From Burkholderia contaminans (lineage in GTDB: Bacteria; Pseudomonadota; Gammaproteobacteria; Burkholderiales; Burkholderiaceae): DNA of 64,000 nucleotides. The position numbers and the translations under genes were made by a program. Shown one piece after another: positions 27,110-33,752 of this stretch (the first letter of the stretch is position 1; the number at the start of each line of letters is the position of its first letter). Where the stretch lies: the NCBI RefSeq assembly GCF_029633825.1, contig NZ_CP090641.1, positions 3,100,001 through 3,164,000 on the forward strand, read 5' to 3'. The notes below the pieces were generated by a model, which was not told where the DNA came from, searched no databases, and saw nothing but the letters and a program-made list of their open reading frames with translations.

Positions 27110-28080
27110 GGCGTGCCCCACAGCACGTCGCGGACTTCGCGCGGCCATGCGTCGATGTCGAAGCCGTGATGGCGGAACAGTGCGAGCGTGAGCCGTTCGA
27201 GGCCGAAGCCGACGCAGCCCGTGTGCGCGACGTCGCCCGTCGCGGTGCGGATGTCCCACAGCAGCCCGAAATGGTCCATGTGGTAGTTGAAGCTCAAGCA
27301 AGCGGTCTGGCGATCGTCGTGCTCGATCGGGATCAGCAGCTCGAACTTCAGGTTCTGCTCGCGCTGGCTGTTCGCGACGATCTTGCCGCCGCGCCCGAAG
27401 AACGGGTCGTTCGCGAGGTCGATCGCGTTGGGCAGGCGCAGCGCCTCGATCATCCGCGTGCCGCGTTCGATCCAGGTCTCGCGGAACGACACGATCTGCT
27501 CGGGCGTGCCGATCCGCACGTACTCGCGCATCCGGAACAGCTGCATGCGGGTCGGGTCGAGCGACGGCTCGTGGCGGAAGCAGTACGAGAAGACGTCGAC
27601 GATCCGGCCGTCGGCCGGCAGCGCACCCGCGCGTGCGACGACCGGGTAGACCGGGTAGCACGCGGCGGGCGTCATCACGACGTAGGTCGGCTTCTGGCTT
27701 TCCGTCCAGTCGTCGCCGCGATCGAGGCACTGCAGTACGCGCTGGTGCTGGTGTTCGTCGCCGCAGAACGCATGCACGCTGCCCGCGAGCTGCGGGAAGC
27801 TCTTCATGTATTCGCTGCGCTCGAACTCGGTGCGGCTCATCGCCGGCGGGAAGCGCAGCACTTCGGCCTGCTGGTCGGCGCCGATGCGCGTGACGAACGC
27901 GTCGAGCGCCTCCACGACGCGCTCGAACCGTTCGCTGCGGCCGAACAGGCCCTGGATGCCGGTCGAGACCAGCAGGCCCGCGTCGATCAGTTCGTCGCGC
28001 AGCGGGTTGACGCCCGCGCGGTCGATCGGTGCATCGGCGGGAGCGGAGGCGGCGGAGGGCACGGCAAGGCGATCGTTCAC
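27106..28080 (-). CDS. SerRS-like amino acid:[carrier protein] ligase
   Basis: 324 residues, starting with GTG 28080 behind GGAG. It is a bare class II synthetase catalytic core: motif 2 reads C-F-R-H-E-P then R-M-Q-L-F-R-M-R-E-Y (167-187), and motif 3 G-F-G-L-E-R (291-296). It lacks the N-terminal tRNA-binding coiled-coil arm of true seryl-tRNA synthetases. Cys141, Glu171 and Cys289 are positioned to bind the active-site zinc known from carrier-protein ligases of Bradyrhizobium and Agrobacterium, which adenylate glycine or alanine and load it on the phosphopantetheine of a small carrier protein. The carrier protein is two genes upstream. Both junctions are 4-nt overlaps. The amino acid used here is not deducible with certainty. 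Confidence 0.88.
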   Translation of the reverse strand: MNDRLAVPSAASAPADAPIDRAGVNPLRDELIDAGLLVSTGIQGLFGRSERFERVVEALDAFVTRIGADQQAEVLRFPPAMSRTEFERSEYMKSFPQLAGSVHAFCGDEHQHQRVLQCLDRGDDWTESQKPTYVVMTPAACYPVYPVVARAGALPADGRIVDVFSYCFRHEPSLDPTRMQLFRMREYVRIGTPEQIVSFRETWIERGTRMIEALRLPNAIDLANDPFFGRGGKIVANSQREQNLKFELLIPIEHDDRQTACLSFNYHMDHFGLLWDIRTATGDVAHTGCVGFGLERLTLALFRHHGFDIDAWPREVRDVLWGTP

Positions 28081-29273
28081 GTATGTTTCTCCAGCGTCGC
28101 AGGACGCAGCGCGAGCAGCAGGTTCGAGGTGTTGACGGCAATGCGGTCGTTGCTGATCATCAGCGGCGCCGCATGCAGGTCGCGAATGTGGCGGCCGATG
28201 CTGAACGGCGTGCCTTGCTTGTAGCCGGCCATCCCGCAGATCATCATGGCCTGGTGCGCGACTTCCAGCGCGGTCGTCGACACGTAGGTCTTCAGCGTGT
28301 TGATCTCGGCGGCCCGGGCCATGCCGGCCGACCACGAGCGGGACGCCGGGTTCGCGTGAAGGCGCAACACGTTGTCGACGCGGGCCTGCATCGCCTGCAT
28401 CAGCGCGAGCGATTCGGCGATGCGCCGCGACGCGGGCGACGGTGCGCCGTCGGTCTGGCGGGCCTGGGCGCGGAAGAACTGGTGCGCGCGGTGGAACGCG
28501 TCGCCGGCCACACCGATCCATACCGCAGCCCACAGGATGTGCGACACCGGCACCATCGTTTCCTCCGCGATCTTCGCGAACGGTACCGGCAGGCACTGGA
28601 CGGCGGCGCCATGCGCATCGAGCTCGAAGCCGTTGCTGCAGGTGCCGCGCATCCCGAGCGTGTCCCATTCGCCGCGGCGCGTGAGCGTGTAGCCGTCGCG
28701 CAGCAGCGTGACGAGCACCTGCTCGGAAGCCGGCGCGTCCGCATCGCGTCGTGCGGTCGCGAGAATGCCGTCTGCATAGTCGCCATACGAGATCGTCGGC
28801 GCAGATTTGCGCAGCCGGAATTCGCCGCCGCTGGTTTCGAGCGCGCACTGGCTCGCGCGCAGGTTGCCGCCGACGCCGTCTTCCGACGTGGCCGATGCGA
28901 GCAGCCACTGGTGGCGCACGAGCTGTTGCAGGAACAGCTTGTGCCAGCCCTGGTCGGCGGCGTGATCGACGATGCAGGCGACCTGGATCTGATGCATCGC
29001 GAACACCATCGCCGACGATGCGCAGGCCTGGCCGAGAATCGAGCAGGCCGACGCGATGTCTTCCAGCGACGCCCCCACACCGCCGAGATGGGTCGGCACC
29101 ATCGCGCCGAGCAGGCGGCGCGCGCGCATCGCCTCGATCGCCTCGACGGGGCAGCGCGCGTCGCGATCGACCGCGTCCGCGTGCTGCGCGGCGATCTGCG
29201 CGACGGCATGCGCGGCCTCGTCGAGCCGACGCGCATCGCTGTCGGCCGCGAGTTCGGGAAGCAGCGCGCTCAT
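28077..29273 (-). CDS. acyl-CoA-dehydrogenase-like flavoprotein
   Basis: 398 residues, with the acyl-CoA dehydrogenase fold: N-terminal helical domain (M-V-P-T-H-L-G-G-V-G-A-S, about 56-67), middle beta domain (about 125-230, with R-K-S-A-P-T-I-S-Y and W-D-T-L-G-M-R-G-T) and C-terminal helical domain (from about 245, ending in G-R-H-I-R-D-L-H-A-A-P-L-M). ATG 29273 overlaps the carrier-protein stop (ATGA). I do not see the usual catalytic Glu in its common context. In carrier-protein systems, such flavoproteins oxidise acyl groups held on the carrier (for example prolyl-carrier dehydrogenases), so the likely substrate is an aminoacyl-S-carrier rather than a CoA thioester. That is inference from operon context. 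Confidence 0.85.
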   Translation of the reverse strand: MSALLPELAADSDARRLDEAAHAVAQIAAQHADAVDRDARCPVEAIEAMRARRLLGAMVPTHLGGVGASLEDIASACSILGQACASSAMVFAMHQIQVACIVDHAADQGWHKLFLQQLVRHQWLLASATSEDGVGGNLRASQCALETSGGEFRLRKSAPTISYGDYADGILATARRDADAPASEQVLVTLLRDGYTLTRRGEWDTLGMRGTCSNGFELDAHGAAVQCLPVPFAKIAEETMVPVSHILWAAVWIGVAGDAFHRAHQFFRAQARQTDGAPSPASRRIAESLALMQAMQARVDNVLRLHANPASRSWSAGMARAAEINTLKTYVSTTALEVAHQAMMICGMAGYKQGTPFSIGRHIRDLHAAPLMISNDRIAVNTSNLLLALRPATLEKHT

Positions 29274-29521
29274 GCCGAATGCTCGGTGCGTTGCAGCGTG
29301 GTGATCGTGTCCGCGAGCGCGTCGATGCTGCGGAACAGGTTGCGGTTCAGCATCTCGTCGGGAATCTCGATGTTGAATTGCTTCTCGATCGCGAGCATCA
29401 GCTGGATCGTGTCGAGTGACGAAAGGCCGGCTTCGTAGAGGTCGTCCCCGTCGCCGATCGAATCGATCGCGGCTTCGAGATGGGCGACGTGCTTCAGGAT
29501 GGTTTTGATTTCGTTTTTCAC
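29270..29521 (-). CDS. acyl/aminoacyl carrier protein
   Basis: 83 residues, GTG start with GGAG 10 nt upstream. The four-helix carrier fold is evident: D-D-L-Y-E-A-G-L-S-S-L-D-T-I-Q-L-M-L-A-I-E, where Ser35 (before L-D) should carry 4'-phosphopantetheine, then F-N-I-E-I-P-D-E-M-L. It is the first gene of the five-gene operon and is translationally coupled to the flavoprotein gene. The protein should be the partner loaded by the ligase at 27106-28080. A phosphopantetheinyl transferase is not in the window and must come from elsewhere. It is unlike fatty-acid AcpP, which has D-S-L-D and is far more acidic. Confidence 0.92.
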   Translation of the reverse strand: MKNEIKTILKHVAHLEAAIDSIGDGDDLYEAGLSSLDTIQLMLAIEKQFNIEIPDEMLNRNLFRSIDALADTITTLQRTEHSA

Positions 29522-29622
29522 GTGCTGCTCCGGCGTGCGTGGTGTCGTCCGCTCGGGCAGACGCGCGACACGCGCTGACGTCCCCCCGGCAGTCCGGCAT
29601 CAGTAGACCATTGGCAGACGCG

Positions 29623-29636
29623 GCGTTCTGTTCGCC
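29623..29636 (-). promoter_or_regulatory. weak candidate sigma-54 promoter for the carrier-protein operon
   Basis: Read on the minus strand, the sequence is TGGCGAACAGAACGCC, with GG and GC 10 nt apart, about 100 nt before the carrier-protein start. The -24 half matches (TGGC) but the -12 half is ACGC, not TTGC. A chance match is quite possible. Confidence 0.25.
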
Positions 29637-29710
29637 ACCCTACAAACAACTGACCCGGCAGGCAGCGGACGGCACGCGCGGCGGCGCCCCGTCCCGATGC
29701 GGCACGCCGA

Positions 29711-30493
29711 TCAGGCCCGCGACGCGGCCGGCACACCCGAATCGGCCGACAGGATGCGCTTCATCTCGTCGCGCACGATCGCGCGGCAGCCGCACGACAT
29801 TTTCTCGAGGCCGTCGAGGTCGGCGAGCTCGATCGAACTCCGGTACTGCCGGATCAGGCCCAGCTTCTGGATTTCGCCGGCGGCGTCGGTAACCGTTTCG
29901 CGCCGCACGCCGAGCATCTGCGCCAGCATGCTGTGCGTCACCTGGATCTCGATGCTGCGGGTCCGGTCGTACGCGAGCAGGAACCATCTGCATAACTGAT
30001 GTTTGAGCACGTGATGACGGCTGCAGAACGTGATCTGCGAGACCTGCGCCATCAGCAGCCGCACGCAGACGAACACGAGATGGCGGATCACCGGCGATGC
30101 ATCGAACGCGGCGGCAAACACGCGCCGGTCGAGCCGGTAGACGAAACCGTCGCGGCAGGCCACGGCACGGCAGGGCATCCGGCCGCTGCCGCCGATCACG
30201 TCGTCGCACACCACGCTCTCGCTGCCGATCTCGGCGACTTCCAGCGTCATGCCGCCGGACGACACGTACTGCAGCGAAATCGCGGTCGTGACGGGCAGGT
30301 AGACGGCGGTGAGCATTTCGCCGGGCTCGCAGAGCACTTGCCCGGATTTCAGGTGGACGAGTTGAAGATGGGGAACCAGCGTCGCGAGCTCGTCGCGGTC
30401 GATGGCCGCGAGAAAGCGGTTTGCATCGAAGCTGTGGGAAAGCTCGATCATGCCGTTCGCGTACGCGACGGCGTCAGGGGCCTGGTGAGTCAC
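29711..30493 (-). CDS. CRP/FNR-family transcriptional regulator
   Basis: 260 residues if it starts at GTG 30493, which has GAGGA 6 nt upstream; longer starts lack support. The cyclic-nucleotide-binding-like beta roll spans about 10-130 (Q-V-L-C-E-P-G-E-M-L-T-A-V-Y-L-P), followed by a dimerisation helix and a winged HTH (Q-V-T-H-S-M-L-A-Q-M-L-G-V-R-R-E-T-V-T, about 172-190). The cAMP-contact motif R-x-x-S-A is not present, so cAMP is unlikely to be the ligand. It is the same length as the divergent regulator at 31413 and clearly homologous, with L-G-V-R-R-E in both. It lies upstream of the carrier-protein operon on the same strand (189-bp gap), so it may control that operon or be transcribed with it. 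Confidence 0.88.
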   Translation of the reverse strand: MTHQAPDAVAYANGMIELSHSFDANRFLAAIDRDELATLVPHLQLVHLKSGQVLCEPGEMLTAVYLPVTTAISLQYVSSGGMTLEVAEIGSESVVCDDVIGGSGRMPCRAVACRDGFVYRLDRRVFAAAFDASPVIRHLVFVCVRLLMAQVSQITFCSRHHVLKHQLCRWFLLAYDRTRSIEIQVTHSMLAQMLGVRRETVTDAAGEIQKLGLIRQYRSSIELADLDGLEKMSCGCRAIVRDEMKRILSADSGVPAASRA

Positions 30494-30938
30494 GGCGCAT
30501 CCTCGTAGGTGGCGGTCACGCGTCGTCTCGGCGATATCCCGGGAATGGGAAATTCGCACGATCGTGCGGACTTGTGTTCGTCAAAAATGGAGTGACGATA
30601 CTGGCGAAAAGGCTAGCACGCCATTGAAATCGTTCAATTGCACATTGCGTCATTTCACAAAGTTTGACGATTTTGGCGGGTGCAAACGTCATCCGGATTT
30701 AATGATTCATTTTCGTGAAATTAATCATCCGGAAGTTGAATGCAACTTCGGGCATTCATTCCATGTCGGCCGCGAATCAATCGGGTGGCAGCGCGCATCG
30801 CACGGGGAAAGTGCTCGGTGGGTATTGAACATTGTTTGACAAATAAATGGTGCTCGCAAGAATGTCTCAAATAATCAATGGTTTGCATGGGAATTGTGCG
30901 GTGGATGACAGAGGCGGAAATTAGTGCGTCGATTCAGA

Positions 30939-30955
30939 TTTGAGACAGTTTCAAA
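30939..30955. promoter_or_regulatory. 17-bp imperfect palindrome, candidate activator site
   Basis: TTTGAGACAGTTTCAAA is symmetric at 14 of 17 positions. The half site GTCTCAAA recurs at 30864-30871. It is about 270 bp upstream of the -24/-12 promoter, a normal distance for a sigma-54 enhancer-binding protein. Binding by the activator encoded at 22127 or by either CRP-type protein is possible. Confidence 0.4.
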
Positions 30956-31221
30956 CAACCGTGTGAGGCGTGCAGCCGTCACGGAATGTTATCCGGCACA
31001 TCATGGAAACAATTGAAAATCGACTGTAAGTATATGAGCGACAAGCCGTGCAGCACCGGTGCGGCTGCCTCGGTGCGACGCAGGTGAATTGATCAGTCAA
31101 ATCGCATGCAGTGTCCGCCACCGGGAAGAGTGTCCGAAAATGAGACGCTTTTTTTGTTTTTGGGCCGGTTATTCGGTCGATCTAAATCAGGCGTGATTCA
31201 TATATTAAGGATGGGCATGTA

Positions 31222-31239
31222 TTGGCACGTAAATCGCTT
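31222..31239 (+). promoter_or_regulatory. sigma-54 (-24/-12) promoter of the BerA-like gene
   Basis: TTGGCACGTAAATCGCTT has GG at 31224-31225 and GC at 31236-31237, exactly 10 nt apart. The -24 half is a perfect TTGGCACG; the -12 half is TCGC against TTGC. The predicted start of transcription is near 31249, giving a leader of about 165 nt. This matches the known dependence of berA on RpoN and BerB in B. cenocepacia. Confidence 0.8.
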
Positions 31240-31412
31240 ATTCGGGCTGGCGTGTTGAAACGGAACAGTCGACTCGATCCGGCGGCGATAAGCCGACGGT
31301 CGGTCGGAATCAGGGTTGTGGGCCGCAACCACGATCAGTCCGGGCGCGCATCGCGATAACGAGTTTCGTGCACGCGGCTGCAGGCGGCGCGGACAATAAA
31401 AGGGATACAGAC

Positions 31413-32195
31413 ATGCTTCATCTTCACTCGAGCTATTCGGCGAACGCCATCCTCGATGCCCTCCCCGAGGACAGCATCCGCACCATCGCACCGCATCTCG
31501 AACTGGTCAGGATCAAGGCCGGGATGCTCGACCGGGTCGGCGAGCCGATGCGCCACGTGCATTTCCCGACGACGTCGATGATGTCGGTGCAGCACCTGAT
31601 GGAGGACGGTGCGATGGTCGAGGTGGCGCAGGTCGGCCGCGAGGGCGTGGTCGGGCTCGCGACGCTGGTCGGTGGCGCCGCGGCGTCGCACCGGGTCGAG
31701 GTCCGTATCGGCGGGATGGCCTATCGCGTGCCGAGCTGCGTGATGCGCGCCGAATTCGAGCGCTCGCCGGCAACCTACCGGCTGCTGCTCAACTACTGCC
31801 AGGCGGCGATGGCGCAGATCTCGCGCAGCGCGCTGTGCAACCGTCATCACTCGGTCAGCGAGCAGCTCAGCCGCTGGCTGCTGCTTGCGCATGACCGCAT
31901 CGACGGCGACGAACTGGCCGTCACGCAGCAGACGATCGCGAACATGCTCGGCGTGCGGCGCGAAGGCGTGACGGAAGCGGCGGGCAACCTGCAGGAAGCC
32001 GGGCTGATCCGGCAGCGTCGCGGCCGCATCACGGTGCTCGACCGCGACGGCCTCGAACATCACGCGTGTGAATGCTACAACCTGATTCGCGCGGACTATC
32101 GCAGGCTGCTCGGCACGCGCGGGACGGCGAGGCCGACACCGGGTCGGCCCCGCATGCCGGACGCGCATCGCGGGTTCCCGGCACATGGTGCGTGA
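31413..32195 (+). CDS. CRP/FNR-family regulator, BerA-like c-di-GMP effector
   Basis: 260 residues from ATG 31413 (AAGGGA upstream). Beta-roll domain about 10-120 (G-E-P-M-R-H-V-H-F-P-T-T-S-M), long dimer helix, HTH at about 169-200 (V-T-Q-Q-T-I-A-N-M-L-G-V-R-R-E-G-V-T). The cAMP motif is absent. In B. cenocepacia a CRP/FNR protein at an equivalent place (BerA, Bcam1349) binds c-di-GMP and activates EPS genes; its gene is transcribed by sigma-54 RNA polymerase with BerB. The promoter at 31222 and the activator gene at 22127 fit that circuit. It is followed 2 nt later by the EPS-initiating transferase, so the regulator and the first enzyme are likely on one transcript. The BerA name is by analogy, not by alignment. 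Confidence 0.88.
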   Translation: MLHLHSSYSANAILDALPEDSIRTIAPHLELVRIKAGMLDRVGEPMRHVHFPTTSMMSVQHLMEDGAMVEVAQVGREGVVGLATLVGGAAASHRVEVRIGGMAYRVPSCVMRAEFERSPATYRLLLNYCQAAMAQISRSALCNRHHSVSEQLSRWLLLAHDRIDGDELAVTQQTIANMLGVRREGVTEAAGNLQEAGLIRQRRGRITVLDRDGLEHHACECYNLIRADYRRLLGTRGTARPTPGRPRMPDAHRGFPAHGA

Positions 32196-32197
32196 CG

Positions 32198-33613
32198 ATG
32201 CAATCGAAGTCCGGCGGGACGAATTCGATGCGGCATTCTGTGATCGCAGTTACCGACACCGTGCTCGTGCTGGCAGGCGCGCTTGCCGCGCAGGCGGCAT
32301 CGGGCCTCGCGTGGCGCGAGTTGTCCGACGCGCAGCGCGGCGCGATCGCGCTGCTGTGCGTGCTGACCGTGGCCTTGCTGCCGCGCTACCTGCGCACCGT
32401 GCGTGGCAGCGTGGCGCCGCAAGGCGGCACGCATGCGCTGACGCAGACGATGGTGGCGCTCGTCTGCGCGAGCGTGCTGACGGTAGTCGCCGCGATGTGG
32501 ATCATGAACCGCGGCGGCACGATCACGACACACTGGATCGTGCGCACGGTGCTGGCCGGCGACGCCGCATTGCTGCTCGGCCGTGCCGCGCTGCTGGCGC
32601 TCGCGCTGACGCGTGACGACCCGCGCGCGCGGCAGCGCCGCGTCGCGGTGGTCGGCGCAACGGCGTACGGGCGTGTCGCGGTCGAGCGGATGCAACTGGC
32701 GCCGCACGGGCTTTTCGTGGCGGCGTGCGTATTCGACGACGACGCACAGGCTGCCTCCGGCGGCATCGGCGGCGTGCCGGTGATCGACGACTGGAACGTG
32801 CTGCGCGACCTGATTCGCGGCGGCGAGATCGACGAGGTCTGGCTCACGCTGCCGATGTCGCACGAGTGGCGGATCCAGCGCATCGTGCGCGAGTTGCGCG
32901 ACGAGTTCGTGGAACTGCGTTTGTTGCCCGACGTGCGGCAGATGGCGGTGGTCGATCGCTCGGCGACCGACGTGCTCGGCATGCCGGCCATCAACCTCGC
33001 GACCACGCCGCGCTCGGCGCCGGAGCTGTGGGCGAAGTTCGCGTTCGACCGGCTGTTCGCATTCGGCGTGCTGATTCCGTTGCTGCCGCTGCTGTCGATG
33101 CTGGCGATCGCGGTCAAGCTGTCGTCGCCGGGGCCCGTGCTGTTCAGGCAGCGCCGCAAGGGCGTCGACGGCCGGGAGTTCGACATTCTGAAGTTCCGGA
33201 CGATGCGCGTGCATCGTGTGCAACCGGGCGTCTTGCGACAGGCGTCGCGGAACGATTCGCGGATCACGCGCGTCGGTGCGTTCCTGCGGCGTACGTCGCT
33301 CGACGAGCTGCCGCAGTTCTTCAACGTGCTGTTCGGGCAGATGTCGGTCGTCGGCCCACGCCCCCATGCGATCGAACACGACGACTTGTACCGGCAATTG
33401 ATCGATTGCTACATGTACCGCTACCGCGTACGGCCGGGCATCACCGGGTGGGCGCAGGTAAACGGCTATCGCGGCGAGACGCGCAAGGTCGAGGCGATGG
33501 AAGCGCGCGTGAAGTTCGATCTGTTCTACATGCAGAACTGGAGCTTCTGGTTCGACATGAAGATCATCCTGTTGACGGTCGTGCGGGGTTTCATCGGTCG
33601 CAATGCTTTCTGA
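32198..33613 (+). CDS. undecaprenyl-phosphate sugar-1-phosphate transferase (WcaJ/WbaP type)
   Basis: 471 residues. Four N-terminal membrane segments (about 15-150), a Rossmann-like middle domain (about 150-270, R-V-A-V-V-G-A-T-A-Y-G) and a C-terminal bacterial sugar transferase domain. The last has K-L-S-S-P-G-P-V-L-F-R-Q-R-R, L-K-F-R-T-M-R, R-R-T-S-L-D-E-L-P-Q-F-F-N-V, S-V-V-G-P-R-P and V-R-P-G-I-T-G-W-A-Q-V-N-G-Y-R-G. It transfers hexose-1-P from UDP-hexose to undecaprenyl phosphate and so starts the EPS repeat unit at the inner membrane. The start is 2 nt after the BerA-like stop; an alternative ATG is at 32228. No other initiating transferase occurs in the window, so it should serve the Wzx/Wzy system 18 kb to the left. 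Confidence 0.92.
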   Translation: MQSKSGGTNSMRHSVIAVTDTVLVLAGALAAQAASGLAWRELSDAQRGAIALLCVLTVALLPRYLRTVRGSVAPQGGTHALTQTMVALVCASVLTVVAAMWIMNRGGTITTHWIVRTVLAGDAALLLGRAALLALALTRDDPRARQRRVAVVGATAYGRVAVERMQLAPHGLFVAACVFDDDAQAASGGIGGVPVIDDWNVLRDLIRGGEIDEVWLTLPMSHEWRIQRIVRELRDEFVELRLLPDVRQMAVVDRSATDVLGMPAINLATTPRSAPELWAKFAFDRLFAFGVLIPLLPLLSMLAIAVKLSSPGPVLFRQRRKGVDGREFDILKFRTMRVHRVQPGVLRQASRNDSRITRVGAFLRRTSLDELPQFFNVLFGQMSVVGPRPHAIEHDDLYRQLIDCYMYRYRVRPGITGWAQVNGYRGETRKVEAMEARVKFDLFYMQNWSFWFDMKIILLTVVRGFIGRNAF

Positions 33614-33701
33614 GGATGACGAATCATCCTGGAAGCGGTGCGTTGTGCGATCGAACGTACTGACCGGAGCGCAGGTGGCGAACACACTGACGGCACAGCA
33701 G

Positions 33702-33742
33702 CATCCCGCGTAACGGGATGTCCGGCGGCGCGAAGGCGCCGC
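33702..33742. repeat. two adjacent perfect hairpins before the GT4 gene
   Basis: CATCCCG-CGTAA-CGGGATG (33702-33720) and GCGGCGC-GAAG-GCGCCGC (33725-33742), each with a perfect 7-bp stem and only 4 nt between them, 10 nt before the next start codon. No T run follows, so they are more likely to affect mRNA stability or translation than to end transcription. Confidence 0.5.
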
Positions 33743-33752
33743 AGCCATCGGA

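Larger units (their letters stand above)
30494..31412. other. 919-bp AT-rich divergent region between the two CRP-type genes
   Basis: No gene is seen. It is distinctly poorer in GC than its neighbours. It holds a 17-bp near-palindrome TTTGAGACAGTTTCAAA (30939-30955), an inverted matching half site GTCTCAAA (30864-30871) and the sigma-54 promoter at 31222. The long spacing fits enhancer-bound activation of the rightward gene by looping. Confidence 0.55.

Noticed and set aside
27106..28080. Reading the synthetase-like gene as a true seryl-tRNA synthetase
   Set aside because: It lacks the N-terminal tRNA-binding arm, is only 324 residues long and is coupled to a carrier-protein gene; the zinc ligand pattern fits carrier-protein ligases.
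30564..30839. 91-codon open frame in the CRP-type intergenic region
   Set aside because: No ribosome binding site, no family, and it lies in the AT-rich control region.
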